From the NCBI RefSeq assembly GCF_022171985.1, contig NZ_JAJVHF010000003.1, positions 496,001 through 560,000 on the forward strand: a stretch of DNA of 64,000 nucleotides, given 5' to 3'. A program made the translations under genes and the position numbers. The notes beneath the pieces were generated by a model. The model did no database searches, had not been told where the DNA came from, and was given only the letters and a program-made list of their open reading frames with translations. Within the stretch, counting starts at the first letter, position 1. Each line of letters starts with the position of its first letter. Source of the DNA: Huaxiibacter chinensis (GTDB lineage: Bacteria > Pseudomonadota > Gammaproteobacteria > Enterobacterales > Enterobacteriaceae). Below, piece by piece: positions 29,408-39,053 of this stretch.

Positions 29408-31063
29408 GTGAATCAACGATTATTGTCCCTGATGACGCTTGCGCTGCTGGTGATTCTGGTGGCGCTGCCGCTGGCATTCATCCTGCTGCAGGCGGTATTT
29501 CCGCAGTTCAGCGCCGGATCGCTTGCCGGTGCGTTTGCTGGCCTGCCTGCGCTGTTGGCCGAGCCCCAATTGCCCACGATGCTCGGGGGAACCGTGCAGA
29601 TTGCGCTTGGCGTGGCACTGGTGAGCGCATTGCTTGGCTTTCTGCCTGGCGTGGCACGGGGGTTATTAACACTGCCGTTCCCTCGCTTATGGGATGTGCT
29701 GTTTTTAATTCCATTTTTAACGCCGCCTTATATTGCTGCGCTTTCCTGGATGCTGGTTCTGCAAACCAACGGCTACTTGCAGCAGTTGACCGGTATAAAC
29801 CTCAACGACCTGCTGTTCAGCAAATACGGAATTGTGCTGGTGATGTCGTTAAACATCTTCCCGGTAATCTATTTCGCGGTATCACGCAGCCTGCTGGCGA
29901 GCGGGCAACGTCTGGCGCTTGTGGCACGGGTACACGGTGCCAGCGCGGGCAGGGCCTTCTGGCATATTACGTTGCCCTTGCTTTCTCCGTCACTGGCGGC
30001 CGGCATGCTGCTGGCGTTTACCCTGGCGATTGAAGAGTTTGGCGTGCCCGCGGCGCTCGGAACACGCGCGGGCGTGTTGATGCTGACGACCGATATCGAG
30101 AAAAAACTGGCCGACTGGCCGGTCGATCTTTCCGGGGCTTCCATGCTCTCAATCGTTCTGGTGGCGATTGCGCTGAGCGCCTGGTGGTTGCAGAAAAAAC
30201 TCACCGGTCACCAGGATGTTACCAGTATTACCGGAAAGCCGACGGAAAACAGCGGGGCAGACGCCGGAGGCTGGCTGGTGCCGGTTGTCGCGGTGATGGG
30301 GCTGATTGGGTTCATTGCTGTGATCTTGCCCGGGGTGTCAATGATCCTCTCCGGGGTGCTTGGCACCTTATCCGGCGGGGTGAACCTGAGTAACTTCACT
30401 TTATCGCACTATACGGCACTCTTAAGTCAGCAAGGCGACGCGCTCAGCGCGCTCGGAACAAGCCTTTCGCTGGCCCTCGGCACCGCCTGTATTACGGGCC
30501 TGGTAGGACTATTTGTCTCCTGGCTGGTGGTCATGCAAAAGATAAAAGGGCGTGCCGTTCTCGATGCGCTCTCACTGATGCCCGCCGCTTTACCCGGCAT
30601 TGTCGTCGGGGTCGGGTTAATTTTGTTGTGGAATCGCTCATTCTGGCCGATCTCCCCCTATAACACCTGGATGATGTTACTGCTGTCGTACTGTTGCCTT
30701 CTCCTTCCGTGGCCCGTGCGGTATGTGGGCAGCGCGCTGCGCCAGCTTGGCTGCAATCTGGAGTCGGCGGCACGGGTGCACGGCGCATCGGCATTCCAGG
30801 CGCTGCGTTATATCGTATTGCCGCTGGTGTCTCCGGCGCTGCTGGCGGCGATGCTGATGGTGTTTGCGATCGCCTCGCGTGAGCTGGTGACCTCTCTGCT
30901 ACTGGCGCCCGCAGGTACCCAGACCGTCTCTGTTTTTATCTGGCGGCAGTTCGAGCAGGGTTCCATAGGCCAGGGTATGGCGATGGCAACGCTCACGTTA
31001 CTTACGGGGCTCGTATTGATGCTGTCAGCGCTGGGAATTATGCAGCGCGGTACGCGCGATTAA
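29408..31063 (+). CDS. Fused ABC transporter permease (two BPD domains)
   Basis: Inner-membrane permease of 551 residues with two tandem transport domains, about 12 helices, like FbpB/SfuB. Each half has an EAA loop: ARVHGASAGRAFWHITLPLL (about residues 173-192) and ARVHGASAFQALRYIVLPLV (about 454-473). The start is GTG at 29408, with only weak ribosome-binding sequence. Last gene of the ATPase-binding protein-permease operon. Confidence 0.88.
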   Translation: MNQRLLSLMTLALLVILVALPLAFILLQAVFPQFSAGSLAGAFAGLPALLAEPQLPTMLGGTVQIALGVALVSALLGFLPGVARGLLTLPFPRLWDVLFLIPFLTPPYIAALSWMLVLQTNGYLQQLTGINLNDLLFSKYGIVLVMSLNIFPVIYFAVSRSLLASGQRLALVARVHGASAGRAFWHITLPLLSPSLAAGMLLAFTLAIEEFGVPAALGTRAGVLMLTTDIEKKLADWPVDLSGASMLSIVLVAIALSAWWLQKKLTGHQDVTSITGKPTENSGADAGGWLVPVVAVMGLIGFIAVILPGVSMILSGVLGTLSGGVNLSNFTLSHYTALLSQQGDALSALGTSLSLALGTACITGLVGLFVSWLVVMQKIKGRAVLDALSLMPAALPGIVVGVGLILLWNRSFWPISPYNTWMMLLLSYCCLLLPWPVRYVGSALRQLGCNLESAARVHGASAFQALRYIVLPLVSPALLAAMLMVFAIASRELVTSLLLAPAGTQTVSVFIWRQFEQGSIGQGMAMATLTLLTGLVLMLSALGIMQRGTRD

Positions 31064-31136
31064 AAAAGCACTTTTGCGCCAGTGGCGGGCTGAAAATAGG
31101 TTATAAAAAGGGGACATCACTTTAAGGAATCTGACG

Positions 31137-31982
31137 ATGTCCCCATTTTTGAGCGCCTATTTTAACCGTATCGGCTGGCAACAACCCGCAACTGTCGACA
31201 TCGACACGCTGCGAGCCTTGCATCTGCACCACAACTGTTCCATTCCGTTTGAGAACATCGACGTTGTGTTACCCCGGGAAATCCAGCTTGATGATCAGAG
31301 CGTGGAAGACAAACTCGTCACTGCGCGACGGGGCGGTTACTGCTTTGAGCAAAACGGCCTTTTCGAGCGCGCGCTGCGTGAGACAGGTTTTCAGGTTCGC
31401 AGCGTTCTGGGTAGGGTGATTCTGGCTAATCCACCCCAGATGCCACCCCGTACGCACCGTCTTTTGCTGGTGGAACTCAACGGCGAGCGCTGGATTGCCG
31501 ACGTCGGTTTTGGCGGGCAGACGCTGACGGCGCCGATCAGGTTGATCGCCGGGGAAGAGCAGGCGACGCCGCACGGGTTATACCGTCTGATGAATGAAGG
31601 TAACGACTGGGTGCTTCAGTTCCAGCACCACGATCACTGGCAGTCGATGTACCACTTCGATTTGACCACGCAGTACTTCACCGATTACGTAATGGGCAAC
31701 TTCTGGTCGGCCCATTGGCCACAATCGCATTTTCGTCATCATCTGCTGATGTGTCGCCACCTGCCTGACGGCGGCAAGCTGACGCTGACCAATTTAAGCT
31801 TCACCCACTGGAATAGAGGCCACGTCGAAGAGCAGACCCATTTGCCGGATGCAGAGGCGCTTTATCAGATTATGCAGGAGAGATTTGGCCTGGGGGTTGA
31901 CGATCCGAAGCACGGCTTTACGCTTGCCGAACTCACGGCGGTCATGGCGGGGTTTGATACCCATCCGCAGGCGGGCAAATAA
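31137..31982 (+). CDS. nhoA: Arylamine N-acetyltransferase / N-hydroxyarylamine O-acetyltransferase
   Basis: NAT enzyme of 281 residues, identical in length to E. coli NhoA. The Cys-His-Asp triad is visible at Cys69 (RRGGYCFEQN), His107 (PPRTHRLLLV) and Asp122 (WIADVGFGG). It transfers acetyl from acetyl-CoA to arylamines and activates N-hydroxyarylamines. AAGGA precedes the start. In E. coli yddE lies between nhoA and narV; here yddE is absent and tandem repeats fill the gap. Confidence 0.96.
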   Translation: MSPFLSAYFNRIGWQQPATVDIDTLRALHLHHNCSIPFENIDVVLPREIQLDDQSVEDKLVTARRGGYCFEQNGLFERALRETGFQVRSVLGRVILANPPQMPPRTHRLLLVELNGERWIADVGFGGQTLTAPIRLIAGEEQATPHGLYRLMNEGNDWVLQFQHHDHWQSMYHFDLTTQYFTDYVMGNFWSAHWPQSHFRHHLLMCRHLPDGGKLTLTNLSFTHWNRGHVEEQTHLPDAEALYQIMQERFGLGVDDPKHGFTLAELTAVMAGFDTHPQAGK

Positions 31983-32349
31983 GACCCGTGCGGGCTGATG
32001 CCCTCACCCCGGCCCTCTCCCACAGGGAGAGGGAGAAAAAATGTTCATCAGCGGCGTGAGCGCACTAGCCCCGGTGCGGCTGGCGTGACTTGCCGGGTAA
32101 GGCGGAATCGTTACCCGGCAAAACAGACCCGTGCGGGCTGATGCCCTCACCCCGACCCTCTCCCACAGGGAGAGGGAGAAAAAATGTTCATCAGCGGCGT
32201 GAGCGCACTAGCCCCGGTACGGCTGCGTGATTTGCCGGGTAAGGCGGAATCGTTACCCGGCAAAACAGACCCGTGCGGGCTGATGCCCTCACCCCGGCCC
32301 TCTCCCACAGGGAGAGGGAGAAAAATGTTCATCAGCGGCGTGAGCGCAC
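31983..32349. repeat. Tandem repeat: 143 bp, 142 bp and an 82-bp partial copy
   Basis: Unit 1 is 31983-32125, unit 2 32126-32267, unit 3 32268-32349. Each begins GACCCGTGCGGGCTGATGCC and contains two palindromes: CCCTCTCCC-ACA-GGGAGAGGG, and (units 1 and 2) TTGCCGGGTAA / TTACCCGGCAA. Units differ by a few substitutions and one deleted base. Unit 3 runs into the last five codons and stop of narV. The CCCTCTCCC core is a dispersed enterobacterial intergenic repeat type; the hairpins probably act as terminators between convergent nhoA and narV. Confidence 0.92.
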
Positions 32350-33012
32350 CAGCTGATACCGACGGGTGAAATACTCGAACGGCGCGCTCCATACGTGCAC
32401 CAGACGGGTGAACGGGAAGATAAGGAAAATGGTCATCCCTAACACCAGGTGAACGCGGAAGATAAAATCAACCCCGCTGAGCATTTCCGACGAACCGCCG
32501 CGGAAAGTGACGATCCCCTGTGCCCAACCCACCAGCTTCATCATTTCACTGCCGTCCGGGTAACGCGCCGAGAAGGGAATGGTGCTCAGGCCCAGAATAC
32601 ACTGGATGAGCAGAATGCTCATGATAATGATATCCGGCGTGGTGGAGGTGGCGCGAACGCGCTGGTTAAAGAGACGACGGATTAACAGCATGGATCCGCC
32701 AATCAGGGTCAGCACGCCACAAATCCCGCCCGCAATCATCGCCAACTGCTGTTTGACCGCGACGGGCAGAAACCAGGCGTACATCCAGTGCGGGGTTAAC
32801 ATGCCGAAAAGATGCCCGAAGAATATCCCCAGAATACCAATATGGAACAGGTTGGACGCCCAGTTCATCCCGCGTTTGCTGAGCATCTGGCTGGAAGAGG
32901 CGCGCCAGGTATACTGCCCATAGTCATAGCGCAACCAGCTGCCGAGGAAGAAAACGGTGGCGCAGATATACGGATAAATGTCATAGAAAAACACGTTCAG
33001 GTAGTGTGTCAT
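32332..33012 (-). CDS. narV: Nitrate reductase Z, gamma subunit (cytochrome b)
   Basis: Membrane anchor of the second respiratory nitrate reductase, 226 residues with five helices and heme-ligand histidines (for example [16 protein letters not shown] and [22 protein letters not shown]). It oxidises quinol and passes electrons to NarY. Its ATG overlaps the narW stop. The final codons (VRSRR plus stop) coincide with the repeat unit shared with the nhoA-narV gap, so the repeat has copied or captured the end of this gene. Confidence 0.94.
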   Translation of the reverse strand: MTHYLNVFFYDIYPYICATVFFLGSWLRYDYGQYTWRASSSQMLSKRGMNWASNLFHIGILGIFFGHLFGMLTPHWMYAWFLPVAVKQQLAMIAGGICGVLTLIGGSMLLIRRLFNQRVRATSTTPDIIIMSILLIQCILGLSTIPFSARYPDGSEMMKLVGWAQGIVTFRGGSSEMLSGVDFIFRVHLVLGMTIFLIFPFTRLVHVWSAPFEYFTRRYQLVRSRR

Positions 33013-33704
33013 TTTGGGCCTCCGGCACTGACGTCCACATACAGCGGCGCGACGTCCTGGCTAAAGCGTCGTTGATATTGCTGCATCGGCGAGCTATCGC
33101 ACGATGTCGCGTTGTCTTCGATAAACTTGACCTGCTCCTCTTCCCAGACCGCATCCAGCGCCTGACGGGTATCGTCCCGTTTTTCGCCGGAAACTTGCTT
33201 CGCCACGCTGTCGCTGGAGAGAGGCGTGCCCGCCATTTTCAGCAGGGCGTCAAACAGCTGGTAATGCGCCACCTCCCGCGCTTTTAGCCGTCCGCCAATC
33301 AGCGCCAGAATCGGCGCGACGTTTTGCAACCCCTCACGCGCTTCGTCGTCGCTGACAATGCTGAGGTATTCCAGATAAAGGGGGAGATAGTCAGGGAGTT
33401 CGCGGCAGTCCAGCGCAAGGCCCGCCTTCTCATACTGTCCCATTAGATCGACCATCGCCTGACCACGATCGCGCGATTCAGCATGAACATGCTCGAACAA
33501 CAACAGCGATGTAGCGCGACCGCGCTCGAACACTTCACACCATTCGGCCTGCTTATCCAGCAGCGGGGCGCTCAGGTGCTGCTGCGCAAACGGCAGCAGC
33601 ATGGGGGCGTCCTGTTCCACCAGGGAGAGCGCTTCCTCGCGGCTTTCCCACAGCGTCTCTTCCGGATACTCAATCAACAGCGCGATGATTTTCAGGATAC
33701 GCAT
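33009..33704 (-). CDS. narW: Nitrate reductase Z assembly chaperone (NarJ type)
   Basis: Cytoplasmic chaperone of 231 residues, TorD/NarJ family, needed for inserting the Mo cofactor and assembling NarZY. N-terminus [20 protein letters not shown] and the acidic helix [15 protein letters not shown] are typical. Overlaps narV by 4 bp; narY ends at its first base. E. coli NarW is 231 residues. Confidence 0.94.
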   Translation of the reverse strand: MRILKIIALLIEYPEETLWESREEALSLVEQDAPMLLPFAQQHLSAPLLDKQAEWCEVFERGRATSLLLFEHVHAESRDRGQAMVDLMGQYEKAGLALDCRELPDYLPLYLEYLSIVSDDEAREGLQNVAPILALIGGRLKAREVAHYQLFDALLKMAGTPLSSDSVAKQVSGEKRDDTRQALDAVWEEEQVKFIEDNATSCDSSPMQQYQRRFSQDVAPLYVDVSAGGPK

Positions 33705-35248
33705 TATTCTCCCTCCCCGTGTTCGCGCACCTCGGTGATGTTGATAGCGTCGATACGGCTGCTGTTAAAGAGGTTGAATTTGGTGTCGGAGCCGTGGCAC
33801 CCGTCGCCGAAGGTGAAACCGCAGCCGTTTTTCTCCGGGAAGGCATCGCGTGCCATTTCACGGTGGCTGGTGGGGATCACGAAACGATCTTCGTAGTTCG
33901 CAATCGCCAGATAACGGTACATCTCTTCAACCTGTGCTTCGGTCAGACCCACTTCTTCGATGGCGCGGGTATCGGTGACGCCTTCAACGGTCTGAGAACG
34001 TTTATAATGGCGCATCGCCATCATGCGTTTCAGTGCGCGAAGGACTGGACCTGGATCGCCTGCGCTGAGCATGTTTGCCAGATATTGCACCGGGATACGC
34101 AGGCTTTCCACGGCAGGCAATACGCCTTCGCTTTGCGGCAGGCCGCCCGCGTCCGCATAGGACTGAATGGGTGACAGCGGCGGCACGTACCAGACCATCG
34201 GCAGGGTGCGGTATTCAGGGTGCAGCGGCAGGGCGAGCTTCCAGTCCATCGCCATTTTGTAAACCGGCGAACGTTGCGCCGCGTCGATGACGTTTTGAGG
34301 AATACCCTGTTTTAACGCTTCTTCAATCACCGCCGGATCGTTTGGATTAAGGAACACGTCGCACTGGCGTTCATAAAGATCGGTTTCATGCTCGGTGCTG
34401 GCCGCTTCTTCGATACGGTCTGCGTCATACAGCAATACGCCCAGATAGCGGATGCGGCCGACACAGGTTTCGGAGCAGACCGTCGGCTGCCCGGATTCAA
34501 TACGCGGATAGCAGAAAATACATTTTTCTGATTTGCCGCTTTTCCAGTTGAAGTAGATTTTTTTGTACGGACACCCGCTGATGCACAGACGCCAGCCGCG
34601 ACACTTATCCTGGTCGATCAGGACAATGCCGTCCTCTTCACGCTTGTATATCGCACCGCTCGGGCAGGTGGCCACGCAGCTTGGATTAAGGCAGTGCTCG
34701 CACAGACGCGGGAGATACATCATGAAGGTATTTTCAAACTGACCGTACATCTCTTTCTGGATTTTCTGGAAGTTGCGGTCGCGGGCTCGTTTTTCGAACT
34801 CACCGCCCAGCAGCTCTTCCCAGTTTGGCCCCCAGACAATTTTATCCATCCGTTTACCGTCGATCAGCGAGCGAGGACGGGCGGTAGGCAGATGATCGCC
34901 GTCCGGCGCGCGGTGCAGATCCTGATAATCAAAGGTGAAGGGTTCATAGTAATCATCTATCTGCGGCAGAACGGGGTTGGCGAAAATTTTCGACAGTACG
35001 CCGAGCTTGCTGCCCAGACGCGGAGTGAGCTTGCCGTGGATGCCTCTGATCCAGCCGCCTTGCCACTCATCCTGGTCTTCCCAGTTTTTGGGATAACCAA
35101 TACCCGGTTTGGTTTCGACGTTATTGAACCACGCATATTCCATCCCTTCGCGCCCGGTCCAGACGTTTTTACACGTTACCGAGCAGGTGTGACAGCCAAT
35201 GCATTTGTCGAGATTCAGAACCATGCCTACCTGTGAGCGTATTTTCAT
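33704..35248 (-). CDS. narY: Nitrate reductase Z, beta subunit (Fe-S)
   Basis: Electron-transfer subunit, 514 residues, carrying one 3Fe-4S and three 4Fe-4S clusters. Cysteine motifs: CIGCHTCSVTCKNVW (start), CEHCLNPSCVATCPSGA, CRGWRLCISGCPYKK (with the characteristic Trp in the 3Fe-4S site) and CIFCYPRIESGQPTVCSETC. It relays electrons from NarV heme to NarZ. Overlaps narZ by 4 bp. Confidence 0.95.
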   Translation of the reverse strand: MKIRSQVGMVLNLDKCIGCHTCSVTCKNVWTGREGMEYAWFNNVETKPGIGYPKNWEDQDEWQGGWIRGIHGKLTPRLGSKLGVLSKIFANPVLPQIDDYYEPFTFDYQDLHRAPDGDHLPTARPRSLIDGKRMDKIVWGPNWEELLGGEFEKRARDRNFQKIQKEMYGQFENTFMMYLPRLCEHCLNPSCVATCPSGAIYKREEDGIVLIDQDKCRGWRLCISGCPYKKIYFNWKSGKSEKCIFCYPRIESGQPTVCSETCVGRIRYLGVLLYDADRIEEAASTEHETDLYERQCDVFLNPNDPAVIEEALKQGIPQNVIDAAQRSPVYKMAMDWKLALPLHPEYRTLPMVWYVPPLSPIQSYADAGGLPQSEGVLPAVESLRIPVQYLANMLSAGDPGPVLRALKRMMAMRHYKRSQTVEGVTDTRAIEEVGLTEAQVEEMYRYLAIANYEDRFVIPTSHREMARDAFPEKNGCGFTFGDGCHGSDTKFNLFNSSRIDAINITEVREHGEGE

Positions 35249-38200
35249 TTTTTCGCCTCCTGTACCTGATCCCGACCTTCGCCATCCAGCCAGTTGATGT
35301 TTTTCATCTTGCGGATCATGATGAATTCGTCGCGGTTTGAGCCAACGGTGCCGTAGTAGTTAAAGCTATAGGCCAGTTGCGCATAGCCCCCGATCATATG
35401 CGTCGGTTTAGGGCAAACGCGGGTGACGGAGTTATGTATGCCGCCACGACGCCCGGTCACTTCAGAGCCTGGAATATTCAGAATGCGCTCCTGTGCGTGG
35501 TACATCATGGTCATACCCGGTGGTACGCGCTGGCTGACCACCGCACGGGCGGTAAGGGCACCGTTGGCGTTAAAGGCTTCGATCCAGTCGTTATCCTCAA
35601 TGCCCAGCTCTTTTGCATCGGTTTCGCTGATCCACACAATCGGCCCCCCGCGCGACAAAGTCTGCATCAGCAGGTTTTCACTGTAGGTGGAGTGAATGCC
35701 CCATTTCTGGTGTGGCGTCAGGAAGTTCAGCGCTTTTTCCGGGAAGCCGTTCGGCGGGATTTCGCGCATGTGCGTCACGCTGCGGGTGTCAATCGGGGGA
35801 CGATAGGCAACCAGACTTTCACCGAACTCACGCATCCACAGATGATCCTGATAGAGTTGCTGGCGGCCGGAAAGGGTGCGCCACGGAATCAGCTCATGGA
35901 CGTTGGTATAACCCGCGTTGTAGGAAACATGTTCACTTTCAATGCCGGACCAGGTCGGGCTGGAGATAATTTTGCGCGGCTGCGCCTGGATATCGCGGAA
36001 GCGGATCTTTTCGTCTTCCTTGTTCAGCGCCAGATGGCTGTGTTTGCGACCGGTAAACTCGCTCAACGCGTCCCAGGCTTTGACCGCGACCTGGCCGTTG
36101 GTTTCCGGGGCGAGCGCCAGAATCACCTCAGAGGCATCAATTGCCGTTTCAATCCGTGGACGGCCTTTTGCCGGGCCATCCAGTTTCACGTAGTTAAGTT
36201 TGCCAAGAAACTCAATCTCTTCCTGCGTGTTCCATGAGATGCCTTTGCCGCCGTTGCCGAGCTTGTCGAGCAGGGGGCCCAGCGCGGTAAAGCGCTCGTA
36301 GGTTTCCGGGTAGTTCCGCTCAACCACGGCGATACCCGGCGCGGTTTTCCCGGGAATGAGATCGCATTCGCCCTTACGCCAGTCCTGAATATCAAACGGC
36401 TGGGAAAGCTCAGCGGGAGAGTCATGTTGCAACGGCTGCAGAACCACATCCGTTTCGCTGCCAAGATGCCCGACGCACACTTCCGAGAAGACTTTGGCGA
36501 TACCTTTGTAGATTTCCCAGTCGCTGCGCGATTCCCAGGCGGGGTCGACCGCGGCGGAAAGGGGATGAATAAATGGATGCATATCCGAGGTATTCATGTC
36601 GTCTTTTTCATACCAGGTCGCCGTCGGCAGGACGATATCGGAGAAGAGGCAGGTGCTGGACATGCGGAAATCGAGCGTCACCAGAAGGTCGAGCTTGCCT
36701 TCGATAGCAGCGGTTTGCCACTCGACCTCTTCGGGCTTCACATCATCGGTGGAACCGAGATCGTCTCCCTGAATGCCGCTCTCGGTGCCGAGCAGGTATT
36801 TCAGCATGTACTCATGCCCCTTGCCTGACGAACCCAGCAGGTTGGAACGCCAGACAAAGAGATTGCGGGGATGATTGTTACCGTTATCGGGCTGTTCGCA
36901 GGCAAAGCGAATATCGCCAGATTTTAGCGCCTGAACGGTATAGTCCTGCGGGGTCATCCCCGCCGCATCCGCACGTGCTTTGATGTGTAACGGGTTAAGA
37001 TCGAGCTGGGGCGCAGACGGGAGCCAGCCCATACGTTCTGCGCGCACGTTAAAGTCGATCAGATGCCCGGTAAATTTCGAACTGTCCGCCAGCGGAGAAA
37101 GAAGCTCCTGTGCGGTGAGTTTTTCGTACCGCCACTGGCTGGCGTGGTTGTAAAAATAGGATGTGCTGTTCATCTGACGCGGTGGACGGTTCCAGTCCAG
37201 CGCAAAGGCCAGCGGCAGCCAGCCGGTTTGCGGGCGCAACTTTTCCTGTCCGACGTAGTGTGACCAGCCGCCGCCGCTTTTACCCACGCAGCCGCAGAAG
37301 ACCAGCATATTGATCATCCCACGGTAGTTCATGTCCATGTGATACCAGTGGTTTACCCCGGCACCCAGAATGATCATCGACCGGCCATGGGTTTTATGTG
37401 CCGTATCGGCGAATTCACGGGCGATCTGTTCGATATGACGGCGCGGCACGCCGGTAATTTGTTCGCCCCAGGCCGGAGAGTAGGCTTTGACCTCCGCGTA
37501 ATCCTTGACCGCATGCTCATCGTCCAGACCGCGATCCAGCCCATAGTTAGCCAGGATCAGATCGTAAACGCTGGCGACCTGTTTTTGGCTGCCATCCACG
37601 AGCGTAAGCGTTTTAGACGGCACTTTACGAATGAGGATGGGGTCCTGCTTCACGCTACGGAAATGCGGATTCTCATTGCCACCAAAGTAGGGGAACGCCA
37701 CGCCGGCAATCTGGTCATGGGTTGCTAGCAGCGAGAGCGTCAGCTCCGTCTCCTGACCGGCCGCCAGCGATTCGAGATTCCATTTGCCTTTTTCGCCCCA
37801 GCGGAAGCCAATGGAACCGTTCGGTGCGACCAGCGAGCCCGCAGCGTCAAAGGCAATTGTCTTCCATTCCGGATTATTGGCTTCATTCAAGCCGTCCGCG
37901 AGATCGGACGCGCGCACCATTCGACCGGGAACCAGACTGCCGTCTGGCCGCTCGTCCAGCATCACCAGCATCGGCATGTCGGTATAGCGGCGACAGTAGT
38001 TGAGGAAGTATTCGCTCGGGTTATCCAGATGAAACTCTTTCAGGATGACGTGACCCATCGCCATGGCTAATGCGCTGTCGGTACCCTGTTTGGGGGCGAG
38101 CCACTGATCGCTGAGTTTAGCTACCTCCGAGAAGTCCGGGGTGATGGCAATTGTTTTGGTGCCTTTGTAGCGAACTTCCGTAAAGAAATGCGCATCGGGC

Positions 38201-38985
38201 GTACGCGTTTGCGGCACGTTAGAGCCCCAGGCGATGATATAGCTGGAGTTGTACCAGTCGGCCGATTCGGGAACGTCGGTCTGCTCGCCCCAGGTCATCG
38301 GCGAGGCGGGTGGGAGATCGCAGTACCAGTCGTAAAAGCTCAAACAGGTTCCCCCGAGCAACGAAAGATAGCGCGTACCTGCCGCGTAAGAGACCATCGA
38401 CATCGCGGGAATTGGCGAGAAACCCGCGACGCGGTCCGGCCCGTAGTGCTTGATCGTCCAGACGTTGGCAGCAGCGATCAGCTGATTGAGCTCTTTCCAG
38501 TTTGAACGAACAAAGCCCCCGTGCCCGCGCGCCTGTTTATAGCTTTTGCTCTTTTGCGGATCGCTCATGATGGCATTCCACGCCAGAACCGGATCGCTGT
38601 GCTGTGCCAACGCCTCGCGCCAGAGTTCGATCAATTTTCGGCGGACAAGGGGATATTTCAGCCGGTTAGCGCTATAGAGATACCAGGAGTAACTGGCGCC
38701 GCGTGGGCATCCGCGCGGTTCGTGATTAGGCAGGTCAGGGCGGGTACGGGGATAATCGGTCTGCTGCGTTTCCCACGTCACCAGCCCATTTTTAACGTAT
38801 ATTTTCCAGCTACAGGAGCCGGTGCAGTTAACACCGTGTGTGGATCGCACGATTTTGTCGAACTGCCAGCGCTGGCGATAACTGTCTTCCCAGTCCCGGT
38901 TGCTGTGCATTACCTGCCCGTGGCCGTCGGCGAAGCTGTCGCCTTTTTGTTTGAAATAACGAAAGCGATCCAACAGTTTACTCAT
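35245..38985 (-). CDS. narZ: Nitrate reductase Z, alpha subunit (Mo-bisMGD)
   Basis: Catalytic subunit of 1246 residues, the length of E. coli NarZ, reducing nitrate to nitrite on the cytoplasmic face. The N-terminus has no signal peptide; FS0 ligands are in HGVNCTGSCSWKIYVKNGLV and PRGCPRGASYSWYLYS. Mo-cofactor region MTWGEQTDVPESADWYNSSY matches the Asp-ligand loop of NarG/NarZ. Called narZ rather than narG because narU, not narK/narXL, lies upstream and nhoA and fdnG flank the cluster. Confidence 0.96.
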   Translation of the reverse strand: MSKLLDRFRYFKQKGDSFADGHGQVMHSNRDWEDSYRQRWQFDKIVRSTHGVNCTGSCSWKIYVKNGLVTWETQQTDYPRTRPDLPNHEPRGCPRGASYSWYLYSANRLKYPLVRRKLIELWREALAQHSDPVLAWNAIMSDPQKSKSYKQARGHGGFVRSNWKELNQLIAAANVWTIKHYGPDRVAGFSPIPAMSMVSYAAGTRYLSLLGGTCLSFYDWYCDLPPASPMTWGEQTDVPESADWYNSSYIIAWGSNVPQTRTPDAHFFTEVRYKGTKTIAITPDFSEVAKLSDQWLAPKQGTDSALAMAMGHVILKEFHLDNPSEYFLNYCRRYTDMPMLVMLDERPDGSLVPGRMVRASDLADGLNEANNPEWKTIAFDAAGSLVAPNGSIGFRWGEKGKWNLESLAAGQETELTLSLLATHDQIAGVAFPYFGGNENPHFRSVKQDPILIRKVPSKTLTLVDGSQKQVASVYDLILANYGLDRGLDDEHAVKDYAEVKAYSPAWGEQITGVPRRHIEQIAREFADTAHKTHGRSMIILGAGVNHWYHMDMNYRGMINMLVFCGCVGKSGGGWSHYVGQEKLRPQTGWLPLAFALDWNRPPRQMNSTSYFYNHASQWRYEKLTAQELLSPLADSSKFTGHLIDFNVRAERMGWLPSAPQLDLNPLHIKARADAAGMTPQDYTVQALKSGDIRFACEQPDNGNNHPRNLFVWRSNLLGSSGKGHEYMLKYLLGTESGIQGDDLGSTDDVKPEEVEWQTAAIEGKLDLLVTLDFRMSSTCLFSDIVLPTATWYEKDDMNTSDMHPFIHPLSAAVDPAWESRSDWEIYKGIAKVFSEVCVGHLGSETDVVLQPLQHDSPAELSQPFDIQDWRKGECDLIPGKTAPGIAVVERNYPETYERFTALGPLLDKLGNGGKGISWNTQEEIEFLGKLNYVKLDGPAKGRPRIETAIDASEVILALAPETNGQVAVKAWDALSEFTGRKHSHLALNKEDEKIRFRDIQAQPRKIISSPTWSGIESEHVSYNAGYTNVHELIPWRTLSGRQQLYQDHLWMREFGESLVAYRPPIDTRSVTHMREIPPNGFPEKALNFLTPHQKWGIHSTYSENLLMQTLSRGGPIVWISETDAKELGIEDNDWIEAFNANGALTARAVVSQRVPPGMTMMYHAQERILNIPGSEVTGRRGGIHNSVTRVCPKPTHMIGGYAQLAYSFNYYGTVGSNRDEFIMIRKMKNINWLDGEGRDQVQEAKK

Positions 38986-39053
38986 GATGTTTCTCCTGAC
39001 GGGACGACTCCCGCCCCGTGGTTACACTGTTCACAAAGTGTCGAATAGAATTG

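Noticed and set aside
31983-32349. CRISPR array
   Set aside because: The units are 142/143-bp contiguous tandem copies with no unique spacers and no cas genes nearby.
32147-32392. 81-codon frame on the - strand through the repeats
   Set aside because: It is made of repeat sequence and the narV end in another frame.
32332-38985. narGHJI (nitrate reductase A)
   Set aside because: The linked transporter reads as NarU, narXL is absent, and the flanks (nhoA, smvA, fdnG) are those of the narZ locus.
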